64,000 bases of DNA, from the NCBI GenBank assembly GCA_937922805.1, contig CALAJV010000010.1:62001-126000 (forward strand). Direction: 5' to 3'. Shown here piece by piece: positions 17,622-26,733 of the stretch. The position numbers were made by a program, and so were the translations under genes. Position 1 is the first letter of the stretch. The number at the start of each line of letters is the position of its first letter. Source of the stretch: an uncultured Acidimicrobiales bacterium. GTDB taxonomy: Bacteria > Actinomycetota > Acidimicrobiia > Acidimicrobiales > SZUA-35. The notes below the pieces were generated by a model that had not been told where the DNA came from, made no database searches, and saw only the letters and a list, made by a program, of their open reading frames with translations.

Positions 17622-18608
17622 CTACCTTCTTGCGCTGGCCCCAAAATCGACGGCGGTGTTGGCCCCGCAAACGACAATAGCAATGTGGGAGTCTGGCGAA
17701 CCCGCCCAGCGGCCAGAAACAACAGCCGCAATTGGAACGGCGGCTGAAGGTTCGACAACGATTCGAAACCGTTCCCACAGCAAGTTTTGAGCATCGACAA
17801 CCGCGTCGTCGGTAACCAATACGCTCTTGGCGTCGACTGTGTTGAGAATGTCAAACGGAATTTTGCCGATGCTGGTCGCTCCTAATGCATCGGCGGCAAC
17901 GCCGCTTACCTCAACATCTACTGGATGGCCGGCGGCCTTAGCCTTAGCGAACGCCGTTGTCGTTTCCGTCTCGCAGGCCACGACGATCGGAGCTGATGAG
18001 GTTCCGGTGGCTGGGGTTGAAGAACCAAACCAACTGGCAACCCCAGCTATCAGTCCGCCGCCGCCGCAGGCAACCAGCACCGAGTTGATTGGCTTGTCGC
18101 TACCACACTGCTGGTCGAGTTCTAACCCGGTAGTCCCGGCGCCAGCAACAACCACTGGGTCGTTATAGGCATGAATTGCAGTAGCTCCAGTTTCAGCTTG
18201 GAATTGCTCGCAGTGCAACAACGATTCGCTGTACACCGAACCAACCTGATGAACGTCTGCTCCATAGGATCGAAGTCGGTCAACTTTTGCCGGCGACGAA
18301 ATCGTGGGTACAAAGATGGTCGCCTTGTGACCGAGCTGTTGGGCGGCCCAAGCTACCGCGGCCCCATGATTTCCTCCCGATGCAGCCGTGACCCCAGCTG
18401 GACTGATGTCGTTGGCAACCATGAAGTTGGTAGCTCCACGAGCCTTGAACGTGCCGCTTTGCTGTAAGTACTCGAGTTTGAGTGTGATAGTTCCATCGAC
18501 TCCAAATTCGGAACCGGGCACTGTCATGACTGGTGTTCGCCGGAGCAGCGGAGCGATTCGATTACTAGCTAATTCAATAGATTCACGACTAATCAGGCTC
18601 GGTTCCAT
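17622..18608 (-). CDS. Threonine dehydratase-like PLP enzyme
   Basis: A 328-residue fold-type II PLP enzyme. K55 in SGTFKARGA is the Schiff-base lysine, ASGGNHGAAVAWAA binds the substrate carboxylate and CGGGGLIAGVASW holds the PLP phosphate. There is no C-terminal ACT regulatory domain, so it resembles catabolic threonine/serine dehydratases or serine racemases rather than biosynthetic IlvA. The start ATG at 18608 gives MEPSLISRESIELA, a normal N terminus. The exact reaction (Thr or Ser deamination, or racemisation) is undecided. It is divergent from the acyl-CoA ligase gene. Confidence 0.88.
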   Translation of the reverse strand: MEPSLISRESIELASNRIAPLLRRTPVMTVPGSEFGVDGTITLKLEYLQQSGTFKARGATNFMVANDISPAGVTAASGGNHGAAVAWAAQQLGHKATIFVPTISSPAKVDRLRSYGADVHQVGSVYSESLLHCEQFQAETGATAIHAYNDPVVVAGAGTTGLELDQQCGSDKPINSVLVACGGGGLIAGVASWFGSSTPATGTSSAPIVVACETETTTAFAKAKAAGHPVDVEVSGVAADALGATSIGKIPFDILNTVDAKSVLVTDDAVVDAQNLLWERFRIVVEPSAAVPIAAVVSGRWAGSPDSHIAIVVCGANTAVDFGASARR

Positions 18609-18697
18609 CCCAGCGTTCTACCAGGTTTAGCTCATCGCTCCACAACGAAGCTGGCCGAGTTGTGGAAGGCGGGGTACTTGGGCCACCATATCGAGAT

Positions 18698-20359
18698 ATG
18701 ACTATGAGCTTTGAGGACGCCTGTGCCGCTGTTTGCGGCCCCGGAACAATGTTTGAGTTAGAGGAAGCTGAGGTGCTTGGCGTACCAGGCAAGGTCTTCA
18801 AGGCCTGCCCGCCCAACGTTCAGGCCCTTTTCGCCTTGGCCGCCGCCCGAGAAGGCGACTTCATAATCTATGAAGATGAACGGTGGACAATGCCGGATGC
18901 CTTGGCGCAGGCAGCTCAAATCGGCGACGTTCTGGTTAACCGATACAACGTGAAGCCCGGTGACCGAGTTGCCATTGCGATGCGGAACTATCCGGAATGG
19001 ATAACGTCGTTCGTTGCCATCGTGCAGATCGGCGCGGTAGCTGTGCCTCTGAACGCCTGGTGGAAGAGCGACGAAATGGCCTTTGCTCTAAACGACTCGG
19101 GCGCCTCCGTTGTAATAATCGACGAGGAGCGGCTTGAGCGTCTCCACCGAGCCGGTGACGAGGTGCAAATAACCCCGATCGTGGTCCGAGCTGAAGGTGA
19201 ACCATCAGCCGATCGGCTTGAAGACGTGGTTGTCGCGGGTGCCTCGCTACCAGTAGTCGAAATCGGGCCCGACGACAACATGATGATCATGTACACCTCG
19301 GGAACCACCGGGTTTCCCAAGGGAGCGGTAAGCACTCATCGAGCGGTCCTGAGCGCCCTATTCTCGTTCGCGGCCAGAGCGGCAGTAGGTGCGTTAGTGG
19401 ACGGGGTTGAGCCCGATCCCGACGAACAGAAAGCGTTCATTCTTTGTGTTCCGTTGTTCCACGTAACTGGCTTGGTCCCGGTAATGCTCGGCTCCTTCGT
19501 TGGCGGCGCCAACCTGGTAATGATGCACAAGTGGGATCCCGACCGTGCGTTGGAGTTGATTGAACGGGAACAAGTAACCAACTTCGTGGGCGTGCCAACA
19601 ATGAGTTGGGATTTACTTGAGGCCAAAACCTTTGCCGAGCGAGACACCTCGTCGTTGCAGTCAGTTGGAGGCGGCGGCGCTCCAATGCCACCCGAGCTAG
19701 TGCAGCGGATTGAAGACAACTTCTCCCAAGGGCGTCCTGGACTTGGCTACGGGATGACCGAAACGAACGCCTACGGTCCGCAAAATTCGGGTGACGCCTA
19801 TGTACAGAACCCAACGTCGACTGGTCGGACGATCCCTAGCATGGCCGTTCGTGTAACCGATCCTGATGGAACGGTGCTCGAGACCGGAGAGACCGGCGAG
19901 ATCTGGTTCAAAGGCCCGATGCTGATTAAGGAATACTGGAACCGCCCAGAAGCAACGGCCGAGACCATCGTTGACGGCTGGCTCCGATCCGGCGACCTAG
20001 GTTCGATCGATAGCGAAGGCTACGTCTACGTTAGCGACCGGGCCAAAGACATGGTTCTGCGGGCCGGTGAGAACGTGTACTGCGCTGAAGTTGAGGCGGC
20101 TGTCTATGAGCACCCGGCGATTTATGAGGCAGCCGTCTACGGGATTCCTCACGAGCGTCTCGGTGAAGAAGTGGCTGCCCATATCATGGTCAAGCCCGAC
20201 ATGACGCTAACGGCCGAGGAGCTACAGGCTTTCTTGAGTAAACGGGTAGCGAACTTCAAGGTGCCATCCAAGATCACGTTTGTTACCGACCAGCTACCTC
20301 GCAATGCCGCAGGAAAAATATTGAAGCGAGATTTGCGGGAACAGTTCAGCGCTAGCTGA
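18698..20359 (+). CDS. AMP-dependent acyl-CoA synthetase/ligase
   Basis: A 553-residue class I adenylate-forming enzyme that activates a carboxylic acid with ATP and joins it to CoA. The P-loop-like MYTSGTTGFPKGA, the GYGMTETNA aromatic/acid-site motif, the hinge RAKDMVLRAGENVYCAEVE and the C-terminal catalytic lysine in PRNAAGKILKRDL are all intact. The ATG at 18698 (MTMSFEDAC) is preferred over an upstream GTG at 18662; a second ATG lies at 18704. It is followed by a TfoX-N gene 2 bp later. Whether it uses a fatty, aromatic or other acid cannot be decided. Confidence 0.9.
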   Translation: MTMSFEDACAAVCGPGTMFELEEAEVLGVPGKVFKACPPNVQALFALAAAREGDFIIYEDERWTMPDALAQAAQIGDVLVNRYNVKPGDRVAIAMRNYPEWITSFVAIVQIGAVAVPLNAWWKSDEMAFALNDSGASVVIIDEERLERLHRAGDEVQITPIVVRAEGEPSADRLEDVVVAGASLPVVEIGPDDNMMIMYTSGTTGFPKGAVSTHRAVLSALFSFAARAAVGALVDGVEPDPDEQKAFILCVPLFHVTGLVPVMLGSFVGGANLVMMHKWDPDRALELIEREQVTNFVGVPTMSWDLLEAKTFAERDTSSLQSVGGGGAPMPPELVQRIEDNFSQGRPGLGYGMTETNAYGPQNSGDAYVQNPTSTGRTIPSMAVRVTDPDGTVLETGETGEIWFKGPMLIKEYWNRPEATAETIVDGWLRSGDLGSIDSEGYVYVSDRAKDMVLRAGENVYCAEVEAAVYEHPAIYEAAVYGIPHERLGEEVAAHIMVKPDMTLTAEELQAFLSKRVANFKVPSKITFVTDQLPRNAAGKILKRDLREQFSAS

Positions 20360-20361
20360 GT

Positions 20362-20694
20362 ATGGTTTACGACACCTTCCTAGCTGACCGGATACGGGAC
20401 GCCCTGCACGGCCATAACGTCAGAGAAGTAAAAATGTTCGGCGGGCTCTCGTTTCTGGTCAACAACAAAATTGCTGCCACCGCCAATCAGCACGGTGACT
20501 TGATGGTGCGTTGTAATCCGGAGATAGCCGGAGATCTTGTGCAACGAAAAGCAGCAAGGTGGGCCGGCATGAAGGGCCGAAAGATGTCGAAAGGCTGGAT
20601 TCGGGTGAAGGCCGAAGGCTATGAGACCGACGAGGATTTCGACTTCTGGATTCAGGCTGCTTTAGACTACAACGCGCTGTCGGCCAACCACTGA
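20362..20694 (+). CDS. TfoX N-terminal domain protein
   Basis: A 110-residue stand-alone TfoX_N domain: KMFGGLSFLVNNKIAA and CNPEIAGDLVQRK, then a long helix pair. Stand-alone members are widespread and lack the C-terminal half found in the competence regulator TfoX, so no competence role should be assumed. The start lies 2 bp after the acyl-CoA ligase stop, suggesting translational coupling. Confidence 0.88.
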   Translation: MVYDTFLADRIRDALHGHNVREVKMFGGLSFLVNNKIAATANQHGDLMVRCNPEIAGDLVQRKAARWAGMKGRKMSKGWIRVKAEGYETDEDFDFWIQAALDYNALSANH

Positions 20695-20748
20695 GCTTTC
20701 TGAAGGTGGTTGGGATGGGCTGAGCACGGCGATGCCCGAAAGGTTTGA

Positions 20749-21537
20749 CTAGAGACCGGCGTAGTAGTCGTAACCTCGTTCGTACCAAAAGTCGTCCGGT
20801 TGGGAATCGACGAACCGAATGGTTCCAATCCGTTTCAACTGCTTGGTGCCATACTTGAGCGGGGTAACTAATCGCAGTGGAGCGCCGTGGTCTTGATCCA
20901 GAGGTTCTTGTTGAAGCTCGAACGCTAACAGGGTTTGAGAATGCATCATCGAGTCCAGATCGAGGCCGACATAGAACTCTTCATCGGGAGTGGCTAAAGC
21001 TACGTGAGTAGCTGAGCCCATGGCGTCTTTGTATTGGGCGGCAAAGTCGGAGAACCGCACGCCGCCCCAGGTGACGATATGGCTCCAGCCTTCAACGCAC
21101 TTATGCTCAACCGTCATCTCAACTTTGGGAAGCGACGTAAAGTCGGCGAGTTCGTGGGTGCCGAGCAAATCATCGTTGTTGAACACCTCAAGAGACCATT
21201 GATCCAGTTCTATCTCTTGGCGAATGCCGTGGCGGCCGTTGACCCGCATCATTGATGACGCTGATTGATCGAAGGTGGGAGCGAGCGCATCAGGTCGATA
21301 GAGAGAAGACCAAAGCTCTTCGTTAGCTTCGTGGGTTTGTCTCAGAACCTTCGGAATGTTGTTGTCGGGCTCCTGGCCCTGGATCCAACGCCACCCGAAA
21401 ACCCCGGCGGCAACGCCTGCCGCTCCAGTCAGGACTGATCTGCGCGATCGTTTGCGGTGCTCGGCCTTCGTTATCGACGGAACGCTCGCTGCTTCGGCGG
21501 CGAACTGGGCTCTTCGCTCTGCATCACTCTTGCCCAT
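20749..21537 (-). CDS. Tat-exported molybdopterin oxidoreductase (MsrP/sulfite oxidase type)
   Basis: A 262-residue protein of the sulfite oxidase/YedY (MsrP) superfamily. The N-terminal SRRSVLTGAAGVAAGVFGW (residues 31-49) is a twin-arginine signal, so it is exported folded with its cofactor. C147 in VEHKCVEGWSHIVTWGGV is the conserved molybdenum ligand. Further family features are DHGAPLRLVTPLKYGTKQLKRI (pterin binding). The 5' neighbour, 4 bp away, encodes a haem-b membrane protein that likely delivers or receives electrons. Methionine sulfoxide reduction is the known role of MsrP, but the substrate here is not fixed by sequence. Confidence 0.88.
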   Translation of the reverse strand: MGKSDAERRAQFAAEAASVPSITKAEHRKRSRRSVLTGAAGVAAGVFGWRWIQGQEPDNNIPKVLRQTHEANEELWSSLYRPDALAPTFDQSASSMMRVNGRHGIRQEIELDQWSLEVFNNDDLLGTHELADFTSLPKVEMTVEHKCVEGWSHIVTWGGVRFSDFAAQYKDAMGSATHVALATPDEEFYVGLDLDSMMHSQTLLAFELQQEPLDQDHGAPLRLVTPLKYGTKQLKRIGTIRFVDSQPDDFWYERGYDYYAGL

Positions 21538-21541
21538 TGCC

Positions 21542-22414
21542 TTACCCCTGTCCTTTATCGCTAGTCGTATTGGTCGAACCGGTTTTTATCCGAACTGGAT
21601 CATCAAGTGATTCCAATTCGTATCCGGTGATCATGCTCCAAAAGTTTTTGAAGCCAGCCCGAGCCACTTGAAGAAGATGGATGGCAAAGAAAACGATGAA
21701 AGCGATCGTGGTGAAGAAGTGGATTGTTCGAGCCCACTCGTAGCCACCAAATACCGTTGTTAGCGGCGACAACTGCGTTGGTTTATAGATCGCGAGGCCG
21801 GTCAGCACCGCAATCGCTCCTAGGAAAATGATCAGCGAGTATGTAATCCGCTGAGCGGCATTATATTTACCCTGTGGTGGTAGCGGTTTGCCGCGGCGAA
21901 GCCCCAAGTCGGTCAGCATCACTTTGAACGAATCGCTCAACGCCCCTCGTTGAGGGACCATCTCCCGCCAAGCCCCGCTGAACAGTGTGTAAAGTCCATA
22001 GGCGATGCCGTTAATGGTAAAAAGCCAGCCGAAGGCAAAATGAAAGGCCATGCCCCTCGCTAGTCGGCGTTCAAGACCAAGTCGTTCGTTAAACCAATCA
22101 GGAAAAAATTCGAACAGCTCGTAGCCGCCAACGCCGGCAACGTAGGGGTCGCGGAGGTCAGCCCAGTAAATCCGGAGACCGCTCCAAATCATGATTGTGA
22201 GCAAAGGGAAGTTGATCCAGTGCATCCATCGGCTAGCTCGTCGGTGTTTTCGATAAGCCAGGGTGTCGACTCGGGGGGCGATGATTTCAGACACGCCAGA
22301 AGACGAACTCGATACTGACGAGCGAGCTGGCACGGTAAAGGTGTCTGTCGACGGAGGAGCGTTGTTCACAGCGATAGATAAATAGTAGGTCTTGGGGTGA
22401 GAACCGCAACACAT
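21542..22414 (-). CDS. Cytochrome b561-type membrane subunit
   Basis: A 290-residue four- to five-helix membrane protein of the thiosulfate reductase/Ni-hydrogenase cytochrome b type. Histidines suited to bis-haem ligation occur in SRWMHWINFPLLTIMIW, RGMAFHFAFGWLF and the last helix pair (HFFTTIAFIVFFAIHLLQ). The first 60 residues before the membrane part are Ser-rich and poorly conserved-looking; a GTG about 14 codons in (VNNAPPSTD) is an alternative start. With the Mo enzyme just downstream it forms a two-gene periplasmic redox system. It replaces, and is not similar to, the MsrQ partner of E. coli MsrP. Confidence 0.85.
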   Translation of the reverse strand: MCCGSHPKTYYLSIAVNNAPPSTDTFTVPARSSVSSSSSGVSEIIAPRVDTLAYRKHRRASRWMHWINFPLLTIMIWSGLRIYWADLRDPYVAGVGGYELFEFFPDWFNERLGLERRLARGMAFHFAFGWLFTINGIAYGLYTLFSGAWREMVPQRGALSDSFKVMLTDLGLRRGKPLPPQGKYNAAQRITYSLIIFLGAIAVLTGLAIYKPTQLSPLTTVFGGYEWARTIHFFTTIAFIVFFAIHLLQVARAGFKNFWSMITGYELESLDDPVRIKTGSTNTTSDKGQG

Positions 22415-22591
22415 TCGCGTTTCGACCGTAATTGTTGAACGTCAGGTACGGGAAAAAGCGGCTTGATAAGTCAGTCTTTTAGGCCCAGTTTCTCAAAGTT
22501 TAATTATCGCTAATCGGCAACTTGGGCAACCGTTCAACAGCGGTTCGTTGGATTGGCCCCTGCAATCGGGATCAGTTGTTAGCCTGGAGTC

Positions 22592-23158
22592 GTGAATGAA
22601 GTCGAGTTGATTGTGAGGTCAACAAGTCCGAGTCAAACCAGACACGCGGCCAGCATCCTGGCCGAAGTAGTCGAGCTCGGCGACCTCATTATTCTCAGTG
22701 GTGACCTAGGCGCCGGGAAGACATGTTTCACCCAAGGCATCGGCCAAGGGCTCGGTGTCGTCGATCAAATTACAAGTCCAACCTTCACCCTCGCTAGTCA
22801 GTACCAAGGCACCATCTTGCTCCACCATCTCGATGCCTACCGTCTCGACACCCTCGGTGAGGCGCTGGATCTAGACCTTCCCGAGCTGCTCGAAACCGGG
22901 GTCACCGTAATCGAATGGGGTGAGCTGTTAGCGCCCGTCTTGCCCAACGATCACGTTCTCATCGCCATTGAGTATGTGCCTCATACCCCGGAAGGCTCAT
23001 CGGAGGTCGAGGCTTCTGAATGGCCAAGCGATGACCTTCGTACCCTCCGGATCACTTCAGCCGCGCCGCGATGGGTTGACCGACTTTTGATCGTGGCCGA
23101 AAAACTGGTCGAAGCCGGCCTCATAGCGGAGACAACTTCGAAAGAGGCATCAGAATGA
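22592..23158 (+). CDS. tsaE: tRNA t6A synthesis ATPase TsaE
   Basis: A 188-residue P-loop ATPase that partners TsaB and TsaD in making N6-threonylcarbamoyladenosine at tRNA position 37. Walker A is GDLGAGKT (about residues 37-44); SPTFTLASQY and LHHLDAYRL are family blocks, and VIEWGE is the Walker B-like segment. The C-terminal 30 residues exceed the shortest family members. The GTG start at 22592 is preceded by TAGCCT 6 nt upstream. The stop overlaps the tsaB start (ATGA). Confidence 0.96.
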   Translation: MNEVELIVRSTSPSQTRHAASILAEVVELGDLIILSGDLGAGKTCFTQGIGQGLGVVDQITSPTFTLASQYQGTILLHHLDAYRLDTLGEALDLDLPELLETGVTVIEWGELLAPVLPNDHVLIAIEYVPHTPEGSSEVEASEWPSDDLRTLRITSAAPRWVDRLLIVAEKLVEAGLIAETTSKEASE

Positions 23159-23904
23159 GCGTAGGCAGCGACGATACAGAAACTCAGTCCGAATGGCCGC
23201 TCACGTTGGCGGTTAGCTCCTCAACTGGAGTGGTAAGCCTTGGACTGGGCCGAGTTGCGCCTACAGATAAGCGACTTAGCGAAGTTCGTGTTCTCGCAGT
23301 ACAAGAACTTGCGACCGAACGGCGACATGCAGAAGAGCTAACACCGAGCTTGCAAACGTTGATGGCAGCAGCAGGCCATACGCTCGAAGATGTTCAAAAG
23401 CTCGTTGTTGATGTCGGCCCCGGGCGATTCACCGGACTGCGGGTTGGATTAGCTACCACAAAGGGTTTAGCTTTTGCCCTCCAGTTGCCGGTCGTCGGTC
23501 TGAGCAGTCTCGAAATTCTCGCTGGGACGTATCCCGAAGGATTGGTAACGGCAGTAATTGATGCCAGGAGAGAAGAAGTGTTCCAACAAGTGTTCGTTGA
23601 TGGAGCGGCGATGAAACAAGCCGAGGTCGGTCCAGCATCTCAGTTAGCCACCGGGGCAATGGGTGTCGTTATTGGTGATGGCGCCGATCGATACCAAGGC
23701 GCTTACCAAGAGCAGGCAGAACTCACCATGGTCGGCGGGCGAAATCCGGATGCGGCCACAATGCTTTCGCTTAGCGGTCAGTTCAGAGGGGTCAGCGGGG
23801 CTGACGTTGAGCCGATCTACATTCGTAACCCCGATGTGAACCCAAACATCAAGACACGACCAACGGCAACCAAATCTGAAACCGCAACTGAGTCTCGGCA
23901 ATGA
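23155..23904 (+). CDS. tsaB: tRNA t6A synthesis scaffold TsaB
   Basis: A 249-residue ASKHA-fold protein homologous to TsaD but without its catalytic metal site; it scaffolds the TsaB-D-E complex. Visible motifs: LAVSSSTGVVSLGL at the N terminus and VDVGPGRFTGLRVGLATTKGLAFAL (residues about 85-110), the family signature. A Thr-rich, low-complexity tail follows ADVEPIYIRNPDVNP. It overlaps tsaE by 4 bp and precedes rimI by 30 bp. Confidence 0.95.
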   Translation: MSVGSDDTETQSEWPLTLAVSSSTGVVSLGLGRVAPTDKRLSEVRVLAVQELATERRHAEELTPSLQTLMAAAGHTLEDVQKLVVDVGPGRFTGLRVGLATTKGLAFALQLPVVGLSSLEILAGTYPEGLVTAVIDARREEVFQQVFVDGAAMKQAEVGPASQLATGAMGVVIGDGADRYQGAYQEQAELTMVGGRNPDAATMLSLSGQFRGVSGADVEPIYIRNPDVNPNIKTRPTATKSETATESRQ

Positions 23905-23934
23905 TGGATTTCCGGCAGTGATCAGATCATCGCT

Positions 23935-24510
23935 ATGAGCCGCCGAATTTCAGCTGATCAGCTACTAATTCGACCACTACTCGAAAGCGACATCAGACAA
24001 GTTGCTGCGATTGAACAGGCGATTGCTCGTGACCCGTGGTCGGTTGAGTTGTTCGCTGGCGAGTTTGATGTGCCGATAAACAGCCGAATCTGGTTGGTGG
24101 CTGAAATGGCTAGCTTCGGTGAACCGGCCGACGGAGCGAACGCTGATGGAAAACCTGAACTGGGTGGTGAGTCATCGTCGTTCGTTGTCGGATTCGGTGG
24201 TGCAATGTTCGTGGCCGACGAAGTTCACATCATGAACGTCGGGGTGATGGAAGCGGTCCAAAGAAGGGGAGTAGCTCGTCGTATTCTGGCCGCGCTCCTG
24301 CTTGGATCGATCGATCGAGGCGCAACCAGCGCCACCCTAGAAGTTCGGATTTCGAACACAGCAGCCATTGCCCTCTATAGACAATTCGGTTTCGAGTCGG
24401 CCGGTGTTCGACCGGGCTACTACCAAGATGGTGAAGACGCAACGATCATGTGGGCCAACCGGATCTACCGATCGGACTACACCCAGATGCTTGAATCGCT
24501 CAAACGGTAG
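23935..24510 (+). CDS. rimI: Ribosomal protein S18-alanine N-acetyltransferase
   Basis: A 191-residue GNAT acetyltransferase. VEAVQRRGVARRILAALL-type acetyl-CoA loop (Q/R-R-x-G-V-A) and LEVRISNTAAIALYRQFGF (beta-5/alpha-4) are typical of RimI, which acetylates the N-terminal alanine of S18. A roughly 25-residue Gly/Ala insert (SFGEPADGANADGKPELGG) extends a surface loop. The position directly after tsaB is the standard tsaE-tsaB-rimI order, although tsaD, its usual next neighbour, is displaced by 5.3 kb. Confidence 0.92.
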   Translation: MSRRISADQLLIRPLLESDIRQVAAIEQAIARDPWSVELFAGEFDVPINSRIWLVAEMASFGEPADGANADGKPELGGESSSFVVGFGGAMFVADEVHIMNVGVMEAVQRRGVARRILAALLLGSIDRGATSATLEVRISNTAAIALYRQFGFESAGVRPGYYQDGEDATIMWANRIYRSDYTQMLESLKR

Positions 24511-24582
24511 CTCTGTAGTTTGGGCGCCGTTGTTGCCAGTCTCGGGCCAGGAACGGGTCCAGAGGTTCATCTGACCCGCTAT

Positions 24583-24609
24583 TTGTTCGCTCAGCTCGAG
24601 CTGTACAAT
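24583..24609 (+). promoter_or_regulatory. Promoter of the ECF sigma/kinase cassette
   Basis: TTGTTC (24583-24588) and TACAAT (24604-24609), with a 15-bp spacer. The -10 element ends 8 nt before the ATG at 24618, so transcription would begin at or within a few bases of the start codon. The -10 match is strong (5 of 6); the spacer is short. Confidence 0.5.
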
Positions 24610-24617
24610 TACTAGAC

Positions 24618-25286
24618 ATGCAGGGTGGGCACGAAGAACTGGGGCGAGCGGTCAATAACTGCCTGGAAGCGGGCGGGCGGCACTGCGACCACGTAGTAGA
24701 TGCAATTAGCGAGCTCGACTTCACTAATCCAGATCGAGATGCCGCGCTCGATCGGCTGGCGGCCGCAGGAGCTGTGTCTCCCAATGCTTCGGAAACTCTC
24801 GTCCGGATCATCTATCGGGAGCGATTCGTCCGCGCTGAGATTCGAAAGGTTCTTATAGACGACGTCTCGGCCGCTGAAGAAGCACTTCAAGAAACCGCCT
24901 TGGCTATGGTCCGAGCTCTTCCGACTTTCCGGTCCGAATCAACGTTTCGAACGTGGGTCACCGCAATTGCTCGGAACAAATCCATCGCCGTGCTCCGCCG
25001 AACCACCCCTAGCGCCGAACTACTTGAATCCGATGGCGAGGTAGCTCGGTTCAGCTCGAAGCTGGCTAGTAGAGCTGACCTTGAACAGGCCATGTCGAAT
25101 TTGCCTGACCACTTTCGACAAGCAGTGCAATTGCGCGATATTGAGCAACGGTCGTACGAAGAGATTGCCGCCATTTTGGGTATCGAACTCAACACCGTTC
25201 GGTCTCGCTTGGCCAGAGGCCGAGCAAAGCTAACGGCCATGTTTGCCGAAGAGCTGTCGGACGAAGAATTGCGCGATCAAAGATGA
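24618..25286 (+). CDS. ECF-type RNA polymerase sigma factor
   Basis: A 222-residue extracytoplasmic-function-like sigma factor. Region 2 (about 60-135) has EEALQETALAMVRALPTF then FRTWVTAIARNKSIAVLRR. Region 4 (about 155-210) has LPDHFRQAVQLRDIEQRSYEEIAAILGIELNTVRSRLARGRAKL, a typical promoter -35 recognition helix-turn-helix. It is preceded by an unusual N-terminal 50 residues. The stop overlaps the downstream Ser/Thr kinase start (ATGA). No anti-sigma factor is present, so the kinase may control it by phosphorylation, as known for ECF factors paired with kinases in other bacteria; that is inference. Confidence 0.9.
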   Translation: MQGGHEELGRAVNNCLEAGGRHCDHVVDAISELDFTNPDRDAALDRLAAAGAVSPNASETLVRIIYRERFVRAEIRKVLIDDVSAAEEALQETALAMVRALPTFRSESTFRTWVTAIARNKSIAVLRRTTPSAELLESDGEVARFSSKLASRADLEQAMSNLPDHFRQAVQLRDIEQRSYEEIAAILGIELNTVRSRLARGRAKLTAMFAEELSDEELRDQR

Positions 25287-26659
25287 GCGTTGCCGAAGGA
25301 ACGATGTTCGGGAACTACCGCATCGCACGACCGATTGGTACCGGCGGATTCTCAACCGTATATCTCGCTAACGACGACCGGCTCGATGCCGAAGTAGCGG
25401 TAAAGGTGCTCGCCGAAAATCGTGCTCTTGATGTCGACGCCCGGCGTCGGTTTATCGAAGAGGCGCAAAAGCTTCGAAAAGTCCAAAGCAACGCAGTTGT
25501 CACGGTCTATGACGTAGGTCAAACCAGCGGCAAACAGCCGTACATGGTGCTTGAATACGCTGATCGAGGCGATTTGGCCAATCGACAGCAAGCCCTCGGA
25601 CGGCCGGTGCCGGCCGACGGTTGCGTGCAAGTGATCGAGTTTCTTCATCAGGCTCTTTCAGCTCTGCACGGGGTTGGGCTTGTCCATCGAGACGTGAAGC
25701 CCCACAACATTTTGATCCGTACCAGTCACGGGGCGCCGCGCGCTCATACCTCTCTGCTAGCCGGAAATGAGCGACTCTTACTTGGCGACTTGGGTTTCGT
25801 AAAAGATCTGACTATGGCATCGGGCCTAACCGTCGGCGGCGGAACGTGGGCCTACCAGGCGCCAGAGCAGCGACAGCGGATGGGCTCAGTGGACGCTCGG
25901 GCCGATATCTTCTCGGCATCGGCCGTTATCGCCTGGCTGCTCGTCGGCCAGCAACCGACCGAAGGCGAAGACTGGCACGGCTTGTTACACCATGCCGCCA
26001 TCGCTCCAGCAGTTAAAGAACAGCTGCTAGTTGGGATGGCTGAATCCCCCAACGATCGTCACCCGACAATCGAATTGTGGCACGTCGGTTTGAATCGGGC
26101 TTTGCAACCGCCAACGCCGATACCGACAATTGATTCACCTGGCGGCGAGCCGACAGTAGTGCAACCGAGATCGAACACTACTGAAGTTATGGTTGGACAA
26201 CTGGGAGGCCCGAATGGGCCAATCGAGACTGCCGCTGGTCAACATCTTGGCGCGGCTCAGCGTCCAGCGAGGAGATCGCTATGGCCAGCTGTTCTTGCCG
26301 CGATGGCCCTTCTAGGAGCTGGCGGATTCGCTGCCGGATGGATTGTAGGCAGCGATAACGAGCCAACGCAGGTGGTCGCTGAAGATGGTACTACCAACAC
26401 GATTGCCGAGATCGAAGGTCGAACCATAACGATCTCAGGCCCGACGGAAGTGCCGGTTGGAACCTCAACCACCTTTGTGGCCACGGTTCCGGCCGATGTG
26501 ACAGGATCATGGGTCTATCCGGATGGCTCTCTGGCCGACATTGGCGAGGGAGTGACCTTCACCGCTAACAGCTCGGGCGTATTCTCAGTGGCGCTAGTGG
26601 TAGTAGTCCCAGGGGCCGAGCCAGAGTTGATTATTCACGAGGTGAAAGCAGCCGAATAA
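25283..26659 (+). CDS. Transmembrane Ser/Thr protein kinase with extracellular domain
   Basis: A 458-residue Hanks-type kinase. The Gly-rich loop is GTGGFSTVYLA (19-29), the catalytic lysine is K41, the catalytic loop HRDVKPHN (135-142), the metal-binding DLG (169-171, in place of the common DFG) and APE (193-195). A single transmembrane helix spans about 334-356. The outer C-terminal 100 residues look like one Ig/PKD-type beta domain (ITISGPTEVPVGTSTTFVA...). No PASTA domains are present. The architecture suggests sensing of an envelope signal and phosphorylation inside the cell; the co-encoded sigma factor is the obvious candidate target. Confidence 0.9.
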   Translation: MSVAEGTMFGNYRIARPIGTGGFSTVYLANDDRLDAEVAVKVLAENRALDVDARRRFIEEAQKLRKVQSNAVVTVYDVGQTSGKQPYMVLEYADRGDLANRQQALGRPVPADGCVQVIEFLHQALSALHGVGLVHRDVKPHNILIRTSHGAPRAHTSLLAGNERLLLGDLGFVKDLTMASGLTVGGGTWAYQAPEQRQRMGSVDARADIFSASAVIAWLLVGQQPTEGEDWHGLLHHAAIAPAVKEQLLVGMAESPNDRHPTIELWHVGLNRALQPPTPIPTIDSPGGEPTVVQPRSNTTEVMVGQLGGPNGPIETAAGQHLGAAQRPARRSLWPAVLAAMALLGAGGFAAGWIVGSDNEPTQVVAEDGTTNTIAEIEGRTITISGPTEVPVGTSTTFVATVPADVTGSWVYPDGSLADIGEGVTFTANSSGVFSVALVVVVPGAEPELIIHEVKAAE

Positions 26660-26733
26660 GTTTTTTGATTGGAGCGGGAACTTTTGGGGTCGACAGCGCG
26701 ACAAACCCCATCAAATCAAACGCGGGAGCGACA

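Noticed and set aside
20362..20694. A competence role for the TfoX-N protein
   Set aside because: Only the N-terminal domain exists and there are no competence genes near it; the stand-alone domain is common outside competence systems.
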